A stretch of 64,000 nucleotides of DNA from Rhizobium sp. N324 (GTDB lineage Bacteria > Pseudomonadota > Alphaproteobacteria > Rhizobiales > Rhizobiaceae): assembly GCF_001664485.1 (NCBI RefSeq), contig NZ_CP013632.1, positions 124,001-188,000 of the forward strand, read 5' to 3'. Made by a program: the position numbers and the translations under genes. The notes beneath the pieces were generated by a model. It was not told the origin of the DNA. It saw only the letters and a list, made by a program, of their open reading frames with translations, and ran no database searches. Below, piece after piece: positions 1 through 8,290 of the stretch. Each line of letters opens with the position of its first letter. Position 1 is the first letter of the stretch.

Positions 1-685
1 CCGTCGCAGCGCCGTCCTGCTGCTGTTCCTCGAAGTCGAGAAAGACGAATTCCGCGCCCATGGATTCGATCTGCTCCGCCACTTCCGGCCGCACGTCGAA
101 AGCATAGGTGATGGCGCCGAGCGAAACGCTGGTGCCAACGGCCGCAAGGCCGGCGACGCCTGCGCCGATGACCAGGACCTTGGCCGGCGGGATCTTTCCG
201 GCAGCCGTCACCTGGCCCGTAAAGAATCGGCCGAAATTATTTCCGGCCTCGATCAGGGCGCGATAACCGGCAATATTGGCCATGGAGGAGAGCGCGTCCA
301 TCTTCTGGGCGCGCGAGATGCGCGGCACCATATCCATGGCGATCACGTTGGCGCCGGTCGATTTCGCCTGGTCCAGCAGGTCCTTGTTCTGTGCCGGATA
401 GAAGAACGAGATCAGCGTCTTGCCGCTCGAAAGCCTCGCCACCTCGCTTGACTCCGGCGGGCGGACTTTGGCGATCACGTCGGCGCTTGCAAAGAGCGTT
501 TCGGCGCTGTCGACAACCGTTACCCCGGCAGCGCGGTAGGCATCGTCGGAGAAGCCCGCGGGTTTGCCGGCGCCAGTTTCGATGGCACATTGATATCCAA
601 GTTTCTGAAGCTGTGTGGCGCTGTCAGGCGTCATTGCAACGCGCGCCTCTCCTTCCAGCCTCTCTCGAGGCGACCCTATTAGCAC
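1..685 (-). CDS. pntA: NAD(P) transhydrogenase subunit alpha, 5' part (cut by window edge)
   Basis: This is the N-terminal 228 residues of the Re/Si-specific NAD(P)+ transhydrogenase alpha subunit, a membrane enzyme that couples hydride transfer from NADH to NADP+ to proton flow. The frame shows the family opening (GEARVAMTPDS), the conserved stretch around MDMVPRISRAQKMDALSSMA, and the nucleotide-binding segment KVLVIGAGVAGLAAVGTS followed by AFDVRPEVAEQIESMGAEF. I chose the GTG at 683-685 because a strong GAGGGAGGG Shine-Dalgarno sequence lies six bases upstream and this start restores the usual N-terminus; the first ATG would cut off conserved residues. The gene continues past the left edge, so nothing can be said about its C-terminus or about pntB. 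Confidence 0.9.
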   Translation of the reverse strand, partial: MLIGSPRERLEGEARVAMTPDSATQLQKLGYQCAIETGAGKPAGFSDDAYRAAGVTVVDSAETLFASADVIAKVRPPESSEVARLSSGKTLISFFYPAQNKDLLDQAKSTGANVIAMDMVPRISRAQKMDALSSMANIAGYRALIEAGNNFGRFFTGQVTAAGKIPPAKVLVIGAGVAGLAAVGTSVSLGAITYAFDVRPEVAEQIESMGAEFVFLDFEEQQQDGAAT

Positions 686-796
686 GTATCCCTCCCTCAA
701 AATTAGAAAGTCACTGGTCCGACGCGACGCTGGGTTTCGGTCCGGCCGAGGCTAAACCAATGAAAACCTTCGCCGCATTCCGTTCGGAGATTTGCG

Positions 797-1924
797 TCAG
801 TACACGACCACGCCGCGGATGCTTTCGCCCTTGTGCATCATGTCGAAGCCCTTGTTGATATCGTCGAGCGGCATGGTGTGGGTGATCATCGGGTCGATCT
901 GGATCTTGCCCTGCATGTACCAGTCGACGATCTTCGGCACGTCGGTGCGGCCGCGGGCGCCGCCGAAGGCGGTGCCCATCCAGTTGCGGCCGGTGACCAG
1001 CTGGAACGGACGCGTCGAGATCTCCTGGCCGGCGCCGGCAACGCCGATGATGATCGATTTGCCCCAGCCGCGATGGGAGGCTTCCAGCGCCTGGCGCATC
1101 ACCTTGGTGTTGCCGGTGCAGTCGAAGGTGTAATCGGCGCCGCCGATCAAGTCGCCATTGCGCTTGGTCATATTGACGAGATGCGGCACGATGTCGTCGC
1201 CGACCTCCTTCGGATTGACGAAATGCGTCATGCCGAACTTCTCGCCCCAGGCCTTGCGGTCATTGTTGATGTCGACGCCGATGATCATGTCGGCGCCGGC
1301 AAGCCGCAGGCCCTGCAGCACGTTGAGGCCGATGCCGCCGAGACCGAAGACGATCGCCGTCGAACCGATCTCCACCTTGGCGGTGTTGATCACCGCGCCG
1401 ATGCCGGTGGTGACCCCGCAGCCGATATAGCAGATCTTGTCGAAGGGGGCGTCGGGATTGACCTTGGCAAGCGCAATCTCCGGCAGCACGGTGAAATTGG
1501 CGAAGGTCGAGCAGCCCATATAGTGATGGATCTTGTCCTTGCCGATCGAAAAGCGCGAGGTACCGTCCGGCATCAGACCCTGGCCCTGGGTCGAGCGGAT
1601 GGCGGTGCAGAGATTGGTCTTGCGCGACAGGCAGGAATAGCATTCGCGGCATTCGGGCGTGTAGAGCGGGATGACGTGGTCGCCCTTCTTGACCGAGGTC
1701 ACACCAGGGCCGACATCGACGACGATGCCGGCACCCTCATGGCCGAGAATGGCCGGAAACAGGCCCTCCGGATCGGCGCCCGACAGGGTGAAATCGTCGG
1801 TGTGGCAGATGCCGGTCGCCTTGACCTCGATCAGGACTTCGCCGGCCTTCGGGCCGTCGAGCTGCACGGTCATCACTTCGAGCGGTTTGCCGGCCTGAAC
1901 GGCTACGGCGGCGCGAACGTCCAT
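797..1924 (-). CDS. adhC: S-(hydroxymethyl)glutathione dehydrogenase / class III alcohol dehydrogenase
   Basis: A 375-residue class III zinc alcohol dehydrogenase that oxidises S-hydroxymethylglutathione to S-formylglutathione in glutathione-dependent formaldehyde detoxification in the cytoplasm. Catalytic zinc ligands are visible at Cys40 (GICHTDD) and His62-Glu63 (GHEGAG). The structural zinc cysteines are 92, 95, 98 and 106 (CRECYSCLS...C), and the NAD-binding GLGGIGLNVLQG motif is intact. Length matches the family. The next pathway enzymes, fghA and gfa, lie 5-6 kb away on the other strand, so the pathway is gathered in this region although not in one operon. Two copies of a recurring 14-bp motif sit about 220 bp upstream. 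The closest alternative is another class III paralogue, which would have the same chemistry. Confidence 0.95.
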   Translation of the reverse strand: MDVRAAVAVQAGKPLEVMTVQLDGPKAGEVLIEVKATGICHTDDFTLSGADPEGLFPAILGHEGAGIVVDVGPGVTSVKKGDHVIPLYTPECRECYSCLSRKTNLCTAIRSTQGQGLMPDGTSRFSIGKDKIHHYMGCSTFANFTVLPEIALAKVNPDAPFDKICYIGCGVTTGIGAVINTAKVEIGSTAIVFGLGGIGLNVLQGLRLAGADMIIGVDINNDRKAWGEKFGMTHFVNPKEVGDDIVPHLVNMTKRNGDLIGGADYTFDCTGNTKVMRQALEASHRGWGKSIIIGVAGAGQEISTRPFQLVTGRNWMGTAFGGARGRTDVPKIVDWYMQGKIQIDPMITHTMPLDDINKGFDMMHKGESIRGVVVY

Positions 1925-2348
1925 TTAGAATTTCCTTTCAATGAAAACCAAACCTGCTTCGATGGAGCAGTGATCAATGTCCGATGCCGGAGGAACCAGG
2001 GAATGAAGTGGGCTAGCCACGTCCAGGAAAAGGATACGGAGAGGCTCCCGTGACCGAGATCGCAATCGTAGAAATCGTAGCCCTCCTTCAGGTCGGCGCA
2101 GCAACGTCTTCACTCTCAAACTGCACTGGCTCCTCGTTAACATACCAAATAGCATCTGCATACTAAAAAGTATCTGAACGACTACGGATCCTCAGGCATG
2201 CCTACGAACCTTCACAGCGCTCAGCGAAATCGGCGATGGAAATCAAGGGGCTGATCGCCAAATCCGCAGCCGCTGTCGGTGACGGAGTAGCGGGCGCGAT
2301 CGCCGTCTCGGCGGAGTCGGCCGAGGCCAGCCTGAGGCGAAGCTGAAC
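1925..2348. other. Intergenic region upstream of adhC
   Basis: No convincing gene is seen. The stretch holds the presumed adhC promoter and two 14-bp motif copies (listed separately). A 36-codon plus-strand frame at 2236-2346 (starting MEIKGLIAKSAAAVG) is alanine-rich and protein-like in composition, but has no ribosome binding site; it may be a remnant of a small gene or chance. Confidence 0.5.
2142..2173. promoter_or_regulatory. Tandem 14-bp operator-like sites upstream of adhC
   Basis: ATACCAAATAGCAT (2142-2155) and ATACTAAAAAGTAT (2160-2173) lie side by side with centres 18 bp apart; the second has perfect 5-bp arms (ATACT/AGTAT). The same pattern recurs at 4058-4071 and 5338-5351. Assigning it to the TetR regulator encoded at 4243-4860 is inference. 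Confidence 0.6.
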
Positions 2349-2382
2349 AAAAAAGGCGCCGTCGCGATAACACGACGGCGCC
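2349..2382 (-). terminator. Rho-independent terminator of the yceI transcript
   Basis: A perfect 10-bp stem (GGCGCCGTCG/CGACGGCGCC, 2355-2364 and 2373-2382) with an 8-nt loop. Read on the minus strand it is followed by a six-T run (2349-2354). It lies 30 bp past the yceI stop codon. Confidence 0.9.
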
Positions 2383-2411
2383 GTTTCGGGAGGCGACCTG
2401 ACGGTCTCGCA

Positions 2412-3002
2412 TCACGCCTTGTGTTCGCGGCCTTCCACTTGGATCACGAGATCCACCTCATCGCCGATCATGCCGAGCGCGGCCTTCATGCCGAAATCGC
2501 TGCGTTTGACTTTGGTCGTGGCGCTGAAACCGACAACGTGGCTCTTATCCCAGGGGTTCTGCCCTTCCTTGTTGAACGTGACGTCCAAGCTCATGGGTTT
2601 CGTCACTCCCGCTATCGTCAGATCTCCGACGACCTGGCCGGTGTTGTCGCTCGTCTTTTTGAACTCCTTGCCGACAAATGTGATGTCCGGAAATTCCGTG
2701 GCGTTGAACCAGTCGGCGCCCTGGATGTCGCCATCACGCTGTTTGTTATTCGTCGAGATCGACGCAACGGTGACCTTGACATCGAGACTGCTGGCGTCCG
2801 GCTTGGAAGCGTCGAAATCGAACGTGCCGGAGAACTCTTGCGCGACTCCGATCACCTTTGAGAAGCCAAGGTGGTCGATGTAGAACGCAATACCCGAATG
2901 CACCGGATCGATGTCGAATTTCGCGGCCGAGGCGGGCGACACCACGCCGGCGAGCGCCGTCATCGAAAATAGCAATGCTGCTAATCTGTATTTCATTTTC
3001 AT
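2412..3002 (-). CDS. YceI family periplasmic protein
   Basis: A 196-residue protein with a Sec signal peptide (MKMKYRLAALLFSM...SPASAA) followed by the YceI lipocalin-like domain: FDIDPVHSGIAFYIDHLGFSKV near the mature N-terminus, then the ADWFNATEFPDITF and GDLTIAGVTKPMSLDVTF motifs. YceI proteins form a beta-barrel that binds polyisoprenoid or similar lipids in the periplasm; the physiological ligand is usually unknown. The ATG at 3000-3002 is preceded by a very strong GGAGGAGGAG sequence; the second ATG at 2996 is possible. It lies 13 bp after the membrane-protein gene and ends at a clear terminator, so the two are probably one transcript. Confidence 0.9.
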   Translation of the reverse strand: MKMKYRLAALLFSMTALAGVVSPASAAKFDIDPVHSGIAFYIDHLGFSKVIGVAQEFSGTFDFDASKPDASSLDVKVTVASISTNNKQRDGDIQGADWFNATEFPDITFVGKEFKKTSDNTGQVVGDLTIAGVTKPMSLDVTFNKEGQNPWDKSHVVGFSATTKVKRSDFGMKAALGMIGDEVDLVIQVEGREHKA

Positions 3003-3015
3003 TCTCCTCCTCCTG

Positions 3016-3870
3016 TTAAACTGGAAAGCTCGATCCATAATCGACGAACGCGACGGCAAACGCCGCTGCAGCCGGCAGTGCAGCCAAGGCGACATGGACG
3101 AAAAGGCGTGGAAACGGCCGAAAAAGGCCGAGCTTCAGGCAGATACGTTCCGAGAGCGCCGGCAGCACAGCGCAGAGAGCGAGTACCGCAAGTCCGATGA
3201 GATCGGCTTTGCGCGTGATCAGCACGACGGTATCGGCGATGGCGATGAGGCCGCCCAAGGCGCCGAGGGACGAGGCGCCGCCAAAACGGAAGGCCGGCTT
3301 TGCTGTGTGAACAATTAGAATTCCGAAGCATCCAGCCGCAAACATCAGGCAGAGCTGAAACGAGGAAGATGAGGCGCCGAGAAGGGCAATCGGTGCAAAG
3401 CCGGTAGCAAGTACGGCAACGCCGCCGCCTCGCTTCACGCCCTCCTCTGCGCCTGTTGCTCTGCGCAACATGACCATCCCCATGATCGCCATTCCGGCGA
3501 CCGCGGCGAGCGCGACTTCCCAGGACGCTGTCCCCACTCGCGGCGAACCGACATAGAATGCGGCCGCGACCGGCTGCAGAAGCGCGAGAAGGCGCACCGC
3601 GCGTGGGGCCGCTATCTCGGCGGCAAAGCCGAGCGCCGTTCCGACAACGATCACGTAAAATACCTTATTGACCGCACCGACGGGCGGAAACGTCGGCACT
3701 TTGTTGTAGGTGAGCCAATAGGCTGCCAGCAATGCTGCGGGCATCAAGAGGTCGGTCGGCCGAGCCAAGCCGCGCCAGCGCATCAGGCCCGACACAAGAA
3801 AGCCAACAAGCGCCATGGCGAGCAGGGACGCGACCAGCGCCGCCTGAGGGGAGTTGCCAAATCCAAGCAT
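3016..3870 (-). CDS. Multi-pass inner-membrane protein of unknown function
   Basis: About 284 residues dominated by hydrophobic segments (roughly eight predicted spans), beginning LVASLLAMALVGFLVSG and ending with an Ala-rich span before VDYGSSFPV. I do not recognise a named family and see no transporter or enzyme motif. The start is uncertain: the ATG at 3868-3870 opens directly into the first membrane span, whereas a GTG at 3916-3918 would add 16 polar residues. It is followed by yceI after 13 bp. Co-transcription with a lipid-binding periplasmic protein suggests an envelope role, but that is only inference. Confidence 0.6.
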   Translation of the reverse strand: MLGFGNSPQAALVASLLAMALVGFLVSGLMRWRGLARPTDLLMPAALLAAYWLTYNKVPTFPPVGAVNKVFYVIVVGTALGFAAEIAAPRAVRLLALLQPVAAAFYVGSPRVGTASWEVALAAVAGMAIMGMVMLRRATGAEEGVKRGGGVAVLATGFAPIALLGASSSSFQLCLMFAAGCFGILIVHTAKPAFRFGGASSLGALGGLIAIADTVVLITRKADLIGLAVLALCAVLPALSERICLKLGLFRPFPRLFVHVALAALPAAAAFAVAFVDYGSSFPV

Positions 3871-4242
3871 GTAGTGATTTTCCGAATTGCCAATCCACGA
3901 CGTGCCGCTGACGCGCACGACCAGGTGGTGTCTTATCCTGCGGCTCGTGCACTTTGACAGGTCGTCACGATTATGACTTTGTCCATGATCCCCCCATAAC
4001 CCGCATGCTCTTTAACAGCGGTCGCCATTCCCGGCCCAAATACCATTTGATTTTCACATACCAAATAGTTTCTGGATGAAGGCTAGTCTTTGAGTTATCC
4101 CATGTCAAGCCGATCTGCCCGGAAAGATTTGCTTTCCCGCGCTTGGCAAGTCCTTTCGACATGAGCCGAGCTATTGCTCATGCTCAAGAGCGCGCCCGGC
4201 CGCGGCGCGCACTTCACATGATCAGATCGTGGATGATTTTGG
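3871..4242. other. Intergenic region between membrane-protein gene and tetR
   Basis: No gene supported. A 63-codon minus-strand frame (3971-4162) has no ribosome binding site and no recognisable motif. The stretch carries the third copy of the 14-bp motif at 4058-4071. Confidence 0.5.
4058..4071. promoter_or_regulatory. 14-bp operator-like site (third copy)
   Basis: ATACCAAATAGTTT matches the adhC-upstream copy at 11 of 12 positions over ATACCAAATAG and the following base, with a weaker right arm. It is about 190 bp upstream of the membrane protein-yceI unit and is the weakest of the four sites. Confidence 0.45.
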
Positions 4243-4860
4243 TTATGCTGTAGCCGCTTTGCCGGGCGTCGACGCGCGTGAGGACCGGTACATTTCCCTC
4301 AGCACGACCCGGACCATGTCCCCAGGAGCGCCGTCCTTGAGGAAGCTCGAAATACCGCCATAAGTCAGCTCGAGCACGATACCGCCGATATAAAATGGGC
4401 TCGCCGGCGGCTGCAGAACAAGGTTCAGCTTGTCGATAAGGATCTTGCCGACGCCTTCCCACTGATCCCTGAATAGTTTTATATGCCGGTCTCCGAGCGT
4501 GTGGTCATGCTGGGCCATCCGAAGAAGCTCTATCGCCAGCATACCCCATCGGCGATCGTCGCCGCGATCATTTGCCCACCCTGCCAAGACATCGATCAGT
4601 CCCATCGGGTCATCGTGTTTTCCGAGGAGCTCGGTCAGCTGAACGACGTCGCCACCCGCGTTACCGGCAAGAAGTTGCAGGAAGATATCTTCCTTATTGG
4701 CAAAATTTGAATAAAACGCCCCCTTCGAGTAGCCCGCCTCTTCGGCGATGCGTTCGATCGAAGCCCCGGCATAGCCGTAGCGTGCCATGACTTCGTAAGC
4801 GGACGCCAAAAGCTTTTCCTTTGTGCGAGCCTGACTTTGCTCACGTGTCAGCCGTGCCAT
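4243..4860 (-). CDS. TetR/AcrR family transcriptional regulator
   Basis: A 205-residue TetR-type repressor. The N-terminal helix-turn-helix is clear (LLASAYEVMARYGYAGASIERIAEEAGYSKGAFYSNFANKEDIF, residues about 18-60, quoted in part), followed by an all-helical ligand domain. It is placed between the adhC/yceI side and the MDR/gfa side of the formaldehyde island and is the only local regulator, so it is the best candidate to bind the four ATACYAAAnRGTAT-like sites; this is inference. The start at the ATG 4858-4860 is preferred over an in-frame TTG two codons upstream. The inducer is unknown; formaldehyde, an aldehyde or a glutathione adduct are plausible. Confidence 0.9.
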   Translation of the reverse strand: MARLTREQSQARTKEKLLASAYEVMARYGYAGASIERIAEEAGYSKGAFYSNFANKEDIFLQLLAGNAGGDVVQLTELLGKHDDPMGLIDVLAGWANDRGDDRRWGMLAIELLRMAQHDHTLGDRHIKLFRDQWEGVGKILIDKLNLVLQPPASPFYIGGIVLELTYGGISSFLKDGAPGDMVRVVLREMYRSSRASTPGKAATA

Positions 4861-4916
4861 TCGCAAATCCGTTTCGTGCGTATCCAGACACCGAGGCGTA
4901 CCTCAAAACGAGGTCG

Positions 4917-5267
4917 TCACACAAGAGCCGTTAGAAGACAAACGAGTGCCCAGAAAATCGGATACTCGGGACCCATCTTCTGCCAGCGCCAATTCTTGCC
5001 GTTGATTTTCACAACCGCATAGCCCGCTCCGAGCAGCACCAGAGCGCCGAAAAGGGCTGCAACCCGCGGGTATATCGAGAAAATCAGACCGACCGCCGCG
5101 CACGCCTCCGCAATCATGGTGAGGCCAACGAACAGTCTCCCGGGCCTGAAGCCTGCCGCCTCGAATGTTCCACCGGCCTTCTCATAATGCAGTCCCTTGC
5201 CGAGGAGATGGGGAATAAGCCAAGTGCCGCAAAGAATGCGGAGCCAGTCAACCAACACGAAGTCCAT
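4917..5267 (-). CDS. DoxX family membrane protein
   Basis: A 116-residue protein with four hydrophobic segments and the DoxX-like pattern (WLIPHLLGKGLHYEKAGG, then FVGLTMIAEACAAVGLIFSI). DoxX-like proteins are small inner-membrane proteins linked in some bacteria to redox stress; their activity is poorly defined. The ATG at 5265-5267 follows a strong AAGGAGGAG sequence; an upstream ATG would add 17 unlikely residues. It lies 56 bp before tetR on the same strand and diverges from the MDR dehydrogenase, sharing an intergenic region that contains the best copy of the 14-bp motif. Confidence 0.8.
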   Translation of the reverse strand: MDFVLVDWLRILCGTWLIPHLLGKGLHYEKAGGTFEAAGFRPGRLFVGLTMIAEACAAVGLIFSIYPRVAALFGALVLLGAGYAVVKINGKNWRWQKMGPEYPIFWALVCLLTALV

Positions 5268-5337
5268 GTCTCCTCCTTGACGCCGGCCTCTCGCCGCGTC
5301 CGCGAGGATAATTGGCAATCCTCGCTTGCTTTTTCAA

Positions 5338-5351
5338 ATACTAAACGGTAT
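5338..5351. promoter_or_regulatory. 14-bp operator-like site between doxX and the MDR dehydrogenase
   Basis: ATACTAAACGGTAT, with ATAC/GTAT arms, lies in the 142-bp divergent intergenic region, 59 bp before the MDR start codon. It is where a repressor controlling both directions would be expected. Confidence 0.6.
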
Positions 5352-5409
5352 TCACAATCCAGTTAGGATGTCAATACGACTCGATCTCTGAGTTTGGGAG
5401 GGAAAGCTT

Positions 5410-6516
5410 ATGAAAATGATGCTTGCTGCGCGCCTGCATGCCGTTGGTCAACCGATGAGGATTGATGAAGTCGAGCGGCCGAAGGCAACGGGAAGCGATG
5501 TCGTCGTCCGCGTGAAGGCATGTGGAATGGTCCCGAATTTGGCGAACGTCCTGGCCAATTGGGAGACCTGGTATCCGCAGATGCCACTCCCGCCGCGCCC
5601 GGCAATCCATGGCCTCGATCCGAGCGGGATCGTCCATGAGGTCGGCCCCCAGGTCGTCAACCTCAAGCCGGGCGACAGGGTGTATGTGAACCCCGGTCGA
5701 TTCTGCGGAGCTTGCCACCATTGTTCGTCGGGCAAGCCGCAGGCTTGCGAACATTGGACCCTCGGCGGTTACTTCGGCTACAATCAAAAAAGCCTGGAGA
5801 TGTTCGCGCGCTATCCTTACGGTGGCTTCGGCGAATTCATGCTCGCCCCACAGGCGCAGGTCATCAAGATCCCCGGCAACATGAGTTTCGTCCAAGGCTC
5901 TCGCCTTGGTTATCTTGGCACCGCCTACGCCGCCCTCAAGAAATGCGGGCCGCTGATGGGCAAGAACCTGATCATCAACGGTGCGACCGGCACTCTAGGG
6001 CTGGGAGCCACGCTGTTCGCGCTGGCCATGGGCGTCGCAAAAATCTATGCCGTCGCTAGGGGCGAGACGCTGCTTAAGCGGCTGAAGGCGATCGCTCCCG
6101 ACCGGATCGTCACCTTCTCGAATGTCAATGGATCGTCGGGAGGCTTCGTCAAAGAGCAGACCAATGGAAGCGGCGCCGACCTCATGCTCGATACGCTCGG
6201 CGCAAAGGCCCCTTTGGATTCCATGCTGGACGCCATGGGCGGCGTCAAACGCGGCGGTCGCATCGTCAACATCGGCGGCACCTCCGGAGCTTTGCCCGTC
6301 GACGTCAAGTGGTGGATGGACGAGCAGATGGAATTGATCGGTTCTGTCTGGTTCACCGCCGCTGAAGGCATGGAAATCGCTGCGATGGTCGAGGCTGGAA
6401 TCATCGACATGTCGGTCATGTCGCCAATGGTATGGCCGTTGGAGAAGATCAATGATGCCATCTCCGGCGTCGGCAAGGACGAGGGCGGGTTCACCTACTA
6501 CGCCATCGAACTGTAA
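5410..6516 (+). CDS. MDR-superfamily dehydrogenase lacking the usual catalytic zinc His-Glu
   Basis: A 368-residue medium-chain dehydrogenase/reductase. The structural zinc cysteines are intact (Cys99, 102, 105 and 113: CGACHHCSSGKPQAC), and the Rossmann fold shows GATGTLGLGATLFALAMG. The first catalytic zinc ligand is present as Cys38, but the GHE motif of classical zinc alcohol dehydrogenases is replaced by GLD (Leu69-Asp70), so zinc-dependent alcohol oxidation of the classical type is doubtful. A close paralogue with the same substitution is at 19434-20564. A GGGAGGGAAAG ribosome binding site precedes the ATG. It heads an operon with DUF3861, fghA and gfa, which points to aldehyde or glutathione-adduct metabolism; the true substrate is not known. 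Confidence 0.85.
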   Translation: MKMMLAARLHAVGQPMRIDEVERPKATGSDVVVRVKACGMVPNLANVLANWETWYPQMPLPPRPAIHGLDPSGIVHEVGPQVVNLKPGDRVYVNPGRFCGACHHCSSGKPQACEHWTLGGYFGYNQKSLEMFARYPYGGFGEFMLAPQAQVIKIPGNMSFVQGSRLGYLGTAYAALKKCGPLMGKNLIINGATGTLGLGATLFALAMGVAKIYAVARGETLLKRLKAIAPDRIVTFSNVNGSSGGFVKEQTNGSGADLMLDTLGAKAPLDSMLDAMGGVKRGGRIVNIGGTSGALPVDVKWWMDEQMELIGSVWFTAAEGMEIAAMVEAGIIDMSVMSPMVWPLEKINDAISGVGKDEGGFTYYAIEL

Positions 6517-6526
6517 GGAAGCGTCA

Positions 6527-6802
6527 ATGGCTCACAATTACCGCGTCACGGTGGAGCGGCTGGAGGGCGACGTCCCTTCGGCTGCCGACGAAGCTCTCGT
6601 TTTCCACGCCACCAACCACGACGATCTGTTCAAAATCCTCTCGGCAGTGCGCCAAAAGCAGCTGCTGCCTGACGACGAGGCAGCAGAGTTTACTGTCGGA
6701 TTGAAGCTGTTCGCAGAGGTGCTCATGAGACACCGGGCGGATCCGCCTTTCAAGGAACTGTTCCCGCATATCGGCAGCTTCATGAAGTCCCTGAAACGCT
6801 GA
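6527..6802 (+). CDS. DUF3861 family protein
   Basis: A 91-residue protein starting MAHNYRVTVERLEG, ten bases after the MDR stop codon with a GGAAG ribosome binding site. It matches the DUF3861 pattern: HDDLFKIL in the middle, then FTVGLKLFAEVLMRHR and FPHIGSFMKSLKR at the end. The family is small, cytoplasmic and without an assigned function. Its position inside a formaldehyde-metabolism operon is the only clue to its role. Longer in-frame starts overlap the MDR gene and are not credible. Confidence 0.8.
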   Translation: MAHNYRVTVERLEGDVPSAADEALVFHATNHDDLFKILSAVRQKQLLPDDEAAEFTVGLKLFAEVLMRHRADPPFKELFPHIGSFMKSLKR

Positions 6803-6828
6803 CACCGGAGGCAATCGAGGATCATGAC

Positions 6829-7661
6829 ATGAAGACGATTTCGCTCGAGCGGTCGTATGGCGGCACCCAAGGGGTCTACGCCCATCGCTCCGACACCTGC
6901 AGCTGCGACATGACTTTCGCCGTCTATCTGCCGCCGCAAGCGCAGGAGCGTCCGTGCCCAGTGGTCTGGTATCTGTCGGGACTGACCTGCTCCCATGCCA
7001 ATGCCATGGAAAAGGGTGAGTATCGGCGGGTCGCCGCACTCCTGGGGTTGATCGTCATTTGCCCAGACACAAGCCCAAGAGGCGACGGCGTGCCGGACGA
7101 TCCCGGCAATTGGCAGTTTGGCAGTGGTGCCGGCTTTTATCTCGACGCGACATGCCCGCCGATGTGAACTACCGTATGTATTCCTATGTCTCGGAGGAGC
7201 TTCCCCGTCTTATTGCTTCGGAATTCCCCGCGGACATGGCCCGCCAGGGCGTGTTCGGACATTCCATGGGTGGCCATGGGGCGATCACGCTTGCCCTGAA
7301 GCACCCCGACCGCTTCTGCAGCTGCTCTGCATTCGCGCCGATTGCGCGGCCCACAGTGGCTGGGTGGTCCCGCCCCGCCTTCGAGCGCTATCTCGGCACT
7401 GACGAAGGCGCCTGGCGGCAATACGACAGTTGCGCGCTCATCGAAGACGGCTTTCTTTTCCCCGAGCTCCTTGTCGACCAGGGAACGGTCGACGGGTTTA
7501 TCGAGGACGGACTGCGTCCATCTGAACTGCAGAGAGCCTGCGAAAAAGCCGGCATCCGGCTGAACCTTCGAATGCAGGAGGGCTATGGCCACTCCTACTA
7601 TTTTATTTCGACTTTCATGGAAGACCATTTGAAGTGGCACGCTGAGCGGCTCAACCGCTGA
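6829..7661 (+). pseudogene. fghA: S-formylglutathione hydrolase, frameshifted
   Basis: Together the two frames encode a full esterase-D-type S-formylglutathione hydrolase, the enzyme that releases formate and glutathione from S-formylglutathione. The first frame (6829-7167) gives the N-terminal third and ends soon after GAGFYLDAT. The second frame resumes before NYRMYSYVSEELP and carries the catalytic serine (GHSMGGHG), aspartate (DQGTVDGF) and histidine (GYGHSYYF). In FrmB-type proteins seven residues separate DAT from YRMY, needing 21 nt, but here only 17 nt are present. A 4-nt deletion near 7150 therefore explains the shift. The catalytic triad lies entirely beyond the break, so no active product is expected unless the reading is an assembly error. 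Confidence 0.85.
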
Positions 7662-7679
7662 TCTGCCTGCCGCCAGAAG

Positions 7680-7698
7680 GCCGGGCATGGTGCCCGGC
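7680..7698 (+). other. Intercistronic hairpin between fghA and gfa
   Basis: GCCGGGCA and TGCCCGGC form an 8-bp perfect stem around a 3-nt loop, followed by five A's rather than T's. It is more likely an mRNA-stabilising or attenuating hairpin than a terminator. Confidence 0.45.
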
Positions 7699-7717
7699 AA
7701 AAACGAAGGAAGAAACA

Positions 7718-8290
7718 ATGGCAAATATCGGCATACATCCTTACCTCGATGGGGGATTGAAGAAGGATGCGGCATCCTTTGCGGGCGGCACGCTGATCTG
7801 CGAATGCACCACGAATCCGGTGAAAGTGAGGATCAAGAGCGATATCGCCCATAACCACGCCTGTGGCTGCACCAAGTGCTGGAAGCCTGAAGGCGCGGCT
7901 TTCTCGATCGTTGCCATTGCCCCGTCTGAGAGCGTCGAGGTCATCGAAAACGGCGACAAGCTTGCTGTTATCGATGCCAATGCCCTCATCCAGCGGCATG
8001 CCTGCAAGGAATGCGGCGTTCACATGCACGGACCCGTCGAGCGCGATCATCCGTTCAAGGGGCTCTCGTTCCTGCATCCGGAGCGCTTCGAGGAGGACGG
8101 CTGGGCGGAGCCCGGTTTTGCGGCATTCGTATCGTCGGTCATCGAGAGTGGTTCCGACCCAGCACAAATGGGCAATGTCCGCGACCGCCTTCGCGAACTA
8201 AAGCTCGAGCCTTACGATTGCCTGTCTCCTGGCCTGATGGATTACATCGCCACTTGGACGGCGAAAAAGAGCGGCGTTCTGCCGGCCTAG
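7718..8290 (+). CDS. gfa: S-(hydroxymethyl)glutathione synthase (formaldehyde-activating enzyme)
   Basis: A 190-residue Gfa-family zinc protein that speeds condensation of formaldehyde with glutathione, the first step of the pathway completed by adhC and fghA. Zinc-binding cysteine motifs are visible: CECTTNPV near residue 30, [14 protein letters not shown] near residue 50 and [13 protein letters not shown] near residue 100. The start is the ATG at 7718 after a GAAGGAAG ribosome binding site. It is the last gene of the MDR-DUF3861-fghA-gfa series. Length and motifs are normal, in contrast to the broken fghA before it. Confidence 0.93.
   Translation: MANIGIHPYLDGGLKKDAASFAGGTLICECTTNPVKVRIKSDIAHNHACGCTKCWKPEGAAFSIVAIAPSESVEVIENGDKLAVIDANALIQRHACKECGVHMHGPVERDHPFKGLSFLHPERFEEDGWAEPGFAAFVSSVIESGSDPAQMGNVRDRLRELKLEPYDCLSPGLMDYIATWTAKKSGVLPA

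Noticed and set aside
833..2053. Long plus-strand open frame opposite adhC
   Set aside because: It is the antisense shadow of a certain gene in high-GC DNA; its translation is rich in Asp/His/Ala with no known motif.
3971..4162. 63-codon minus-strand frame before tetR
   Set aside because: No ribosome binding site or motif, and it runs across the operator-like site at 4058.
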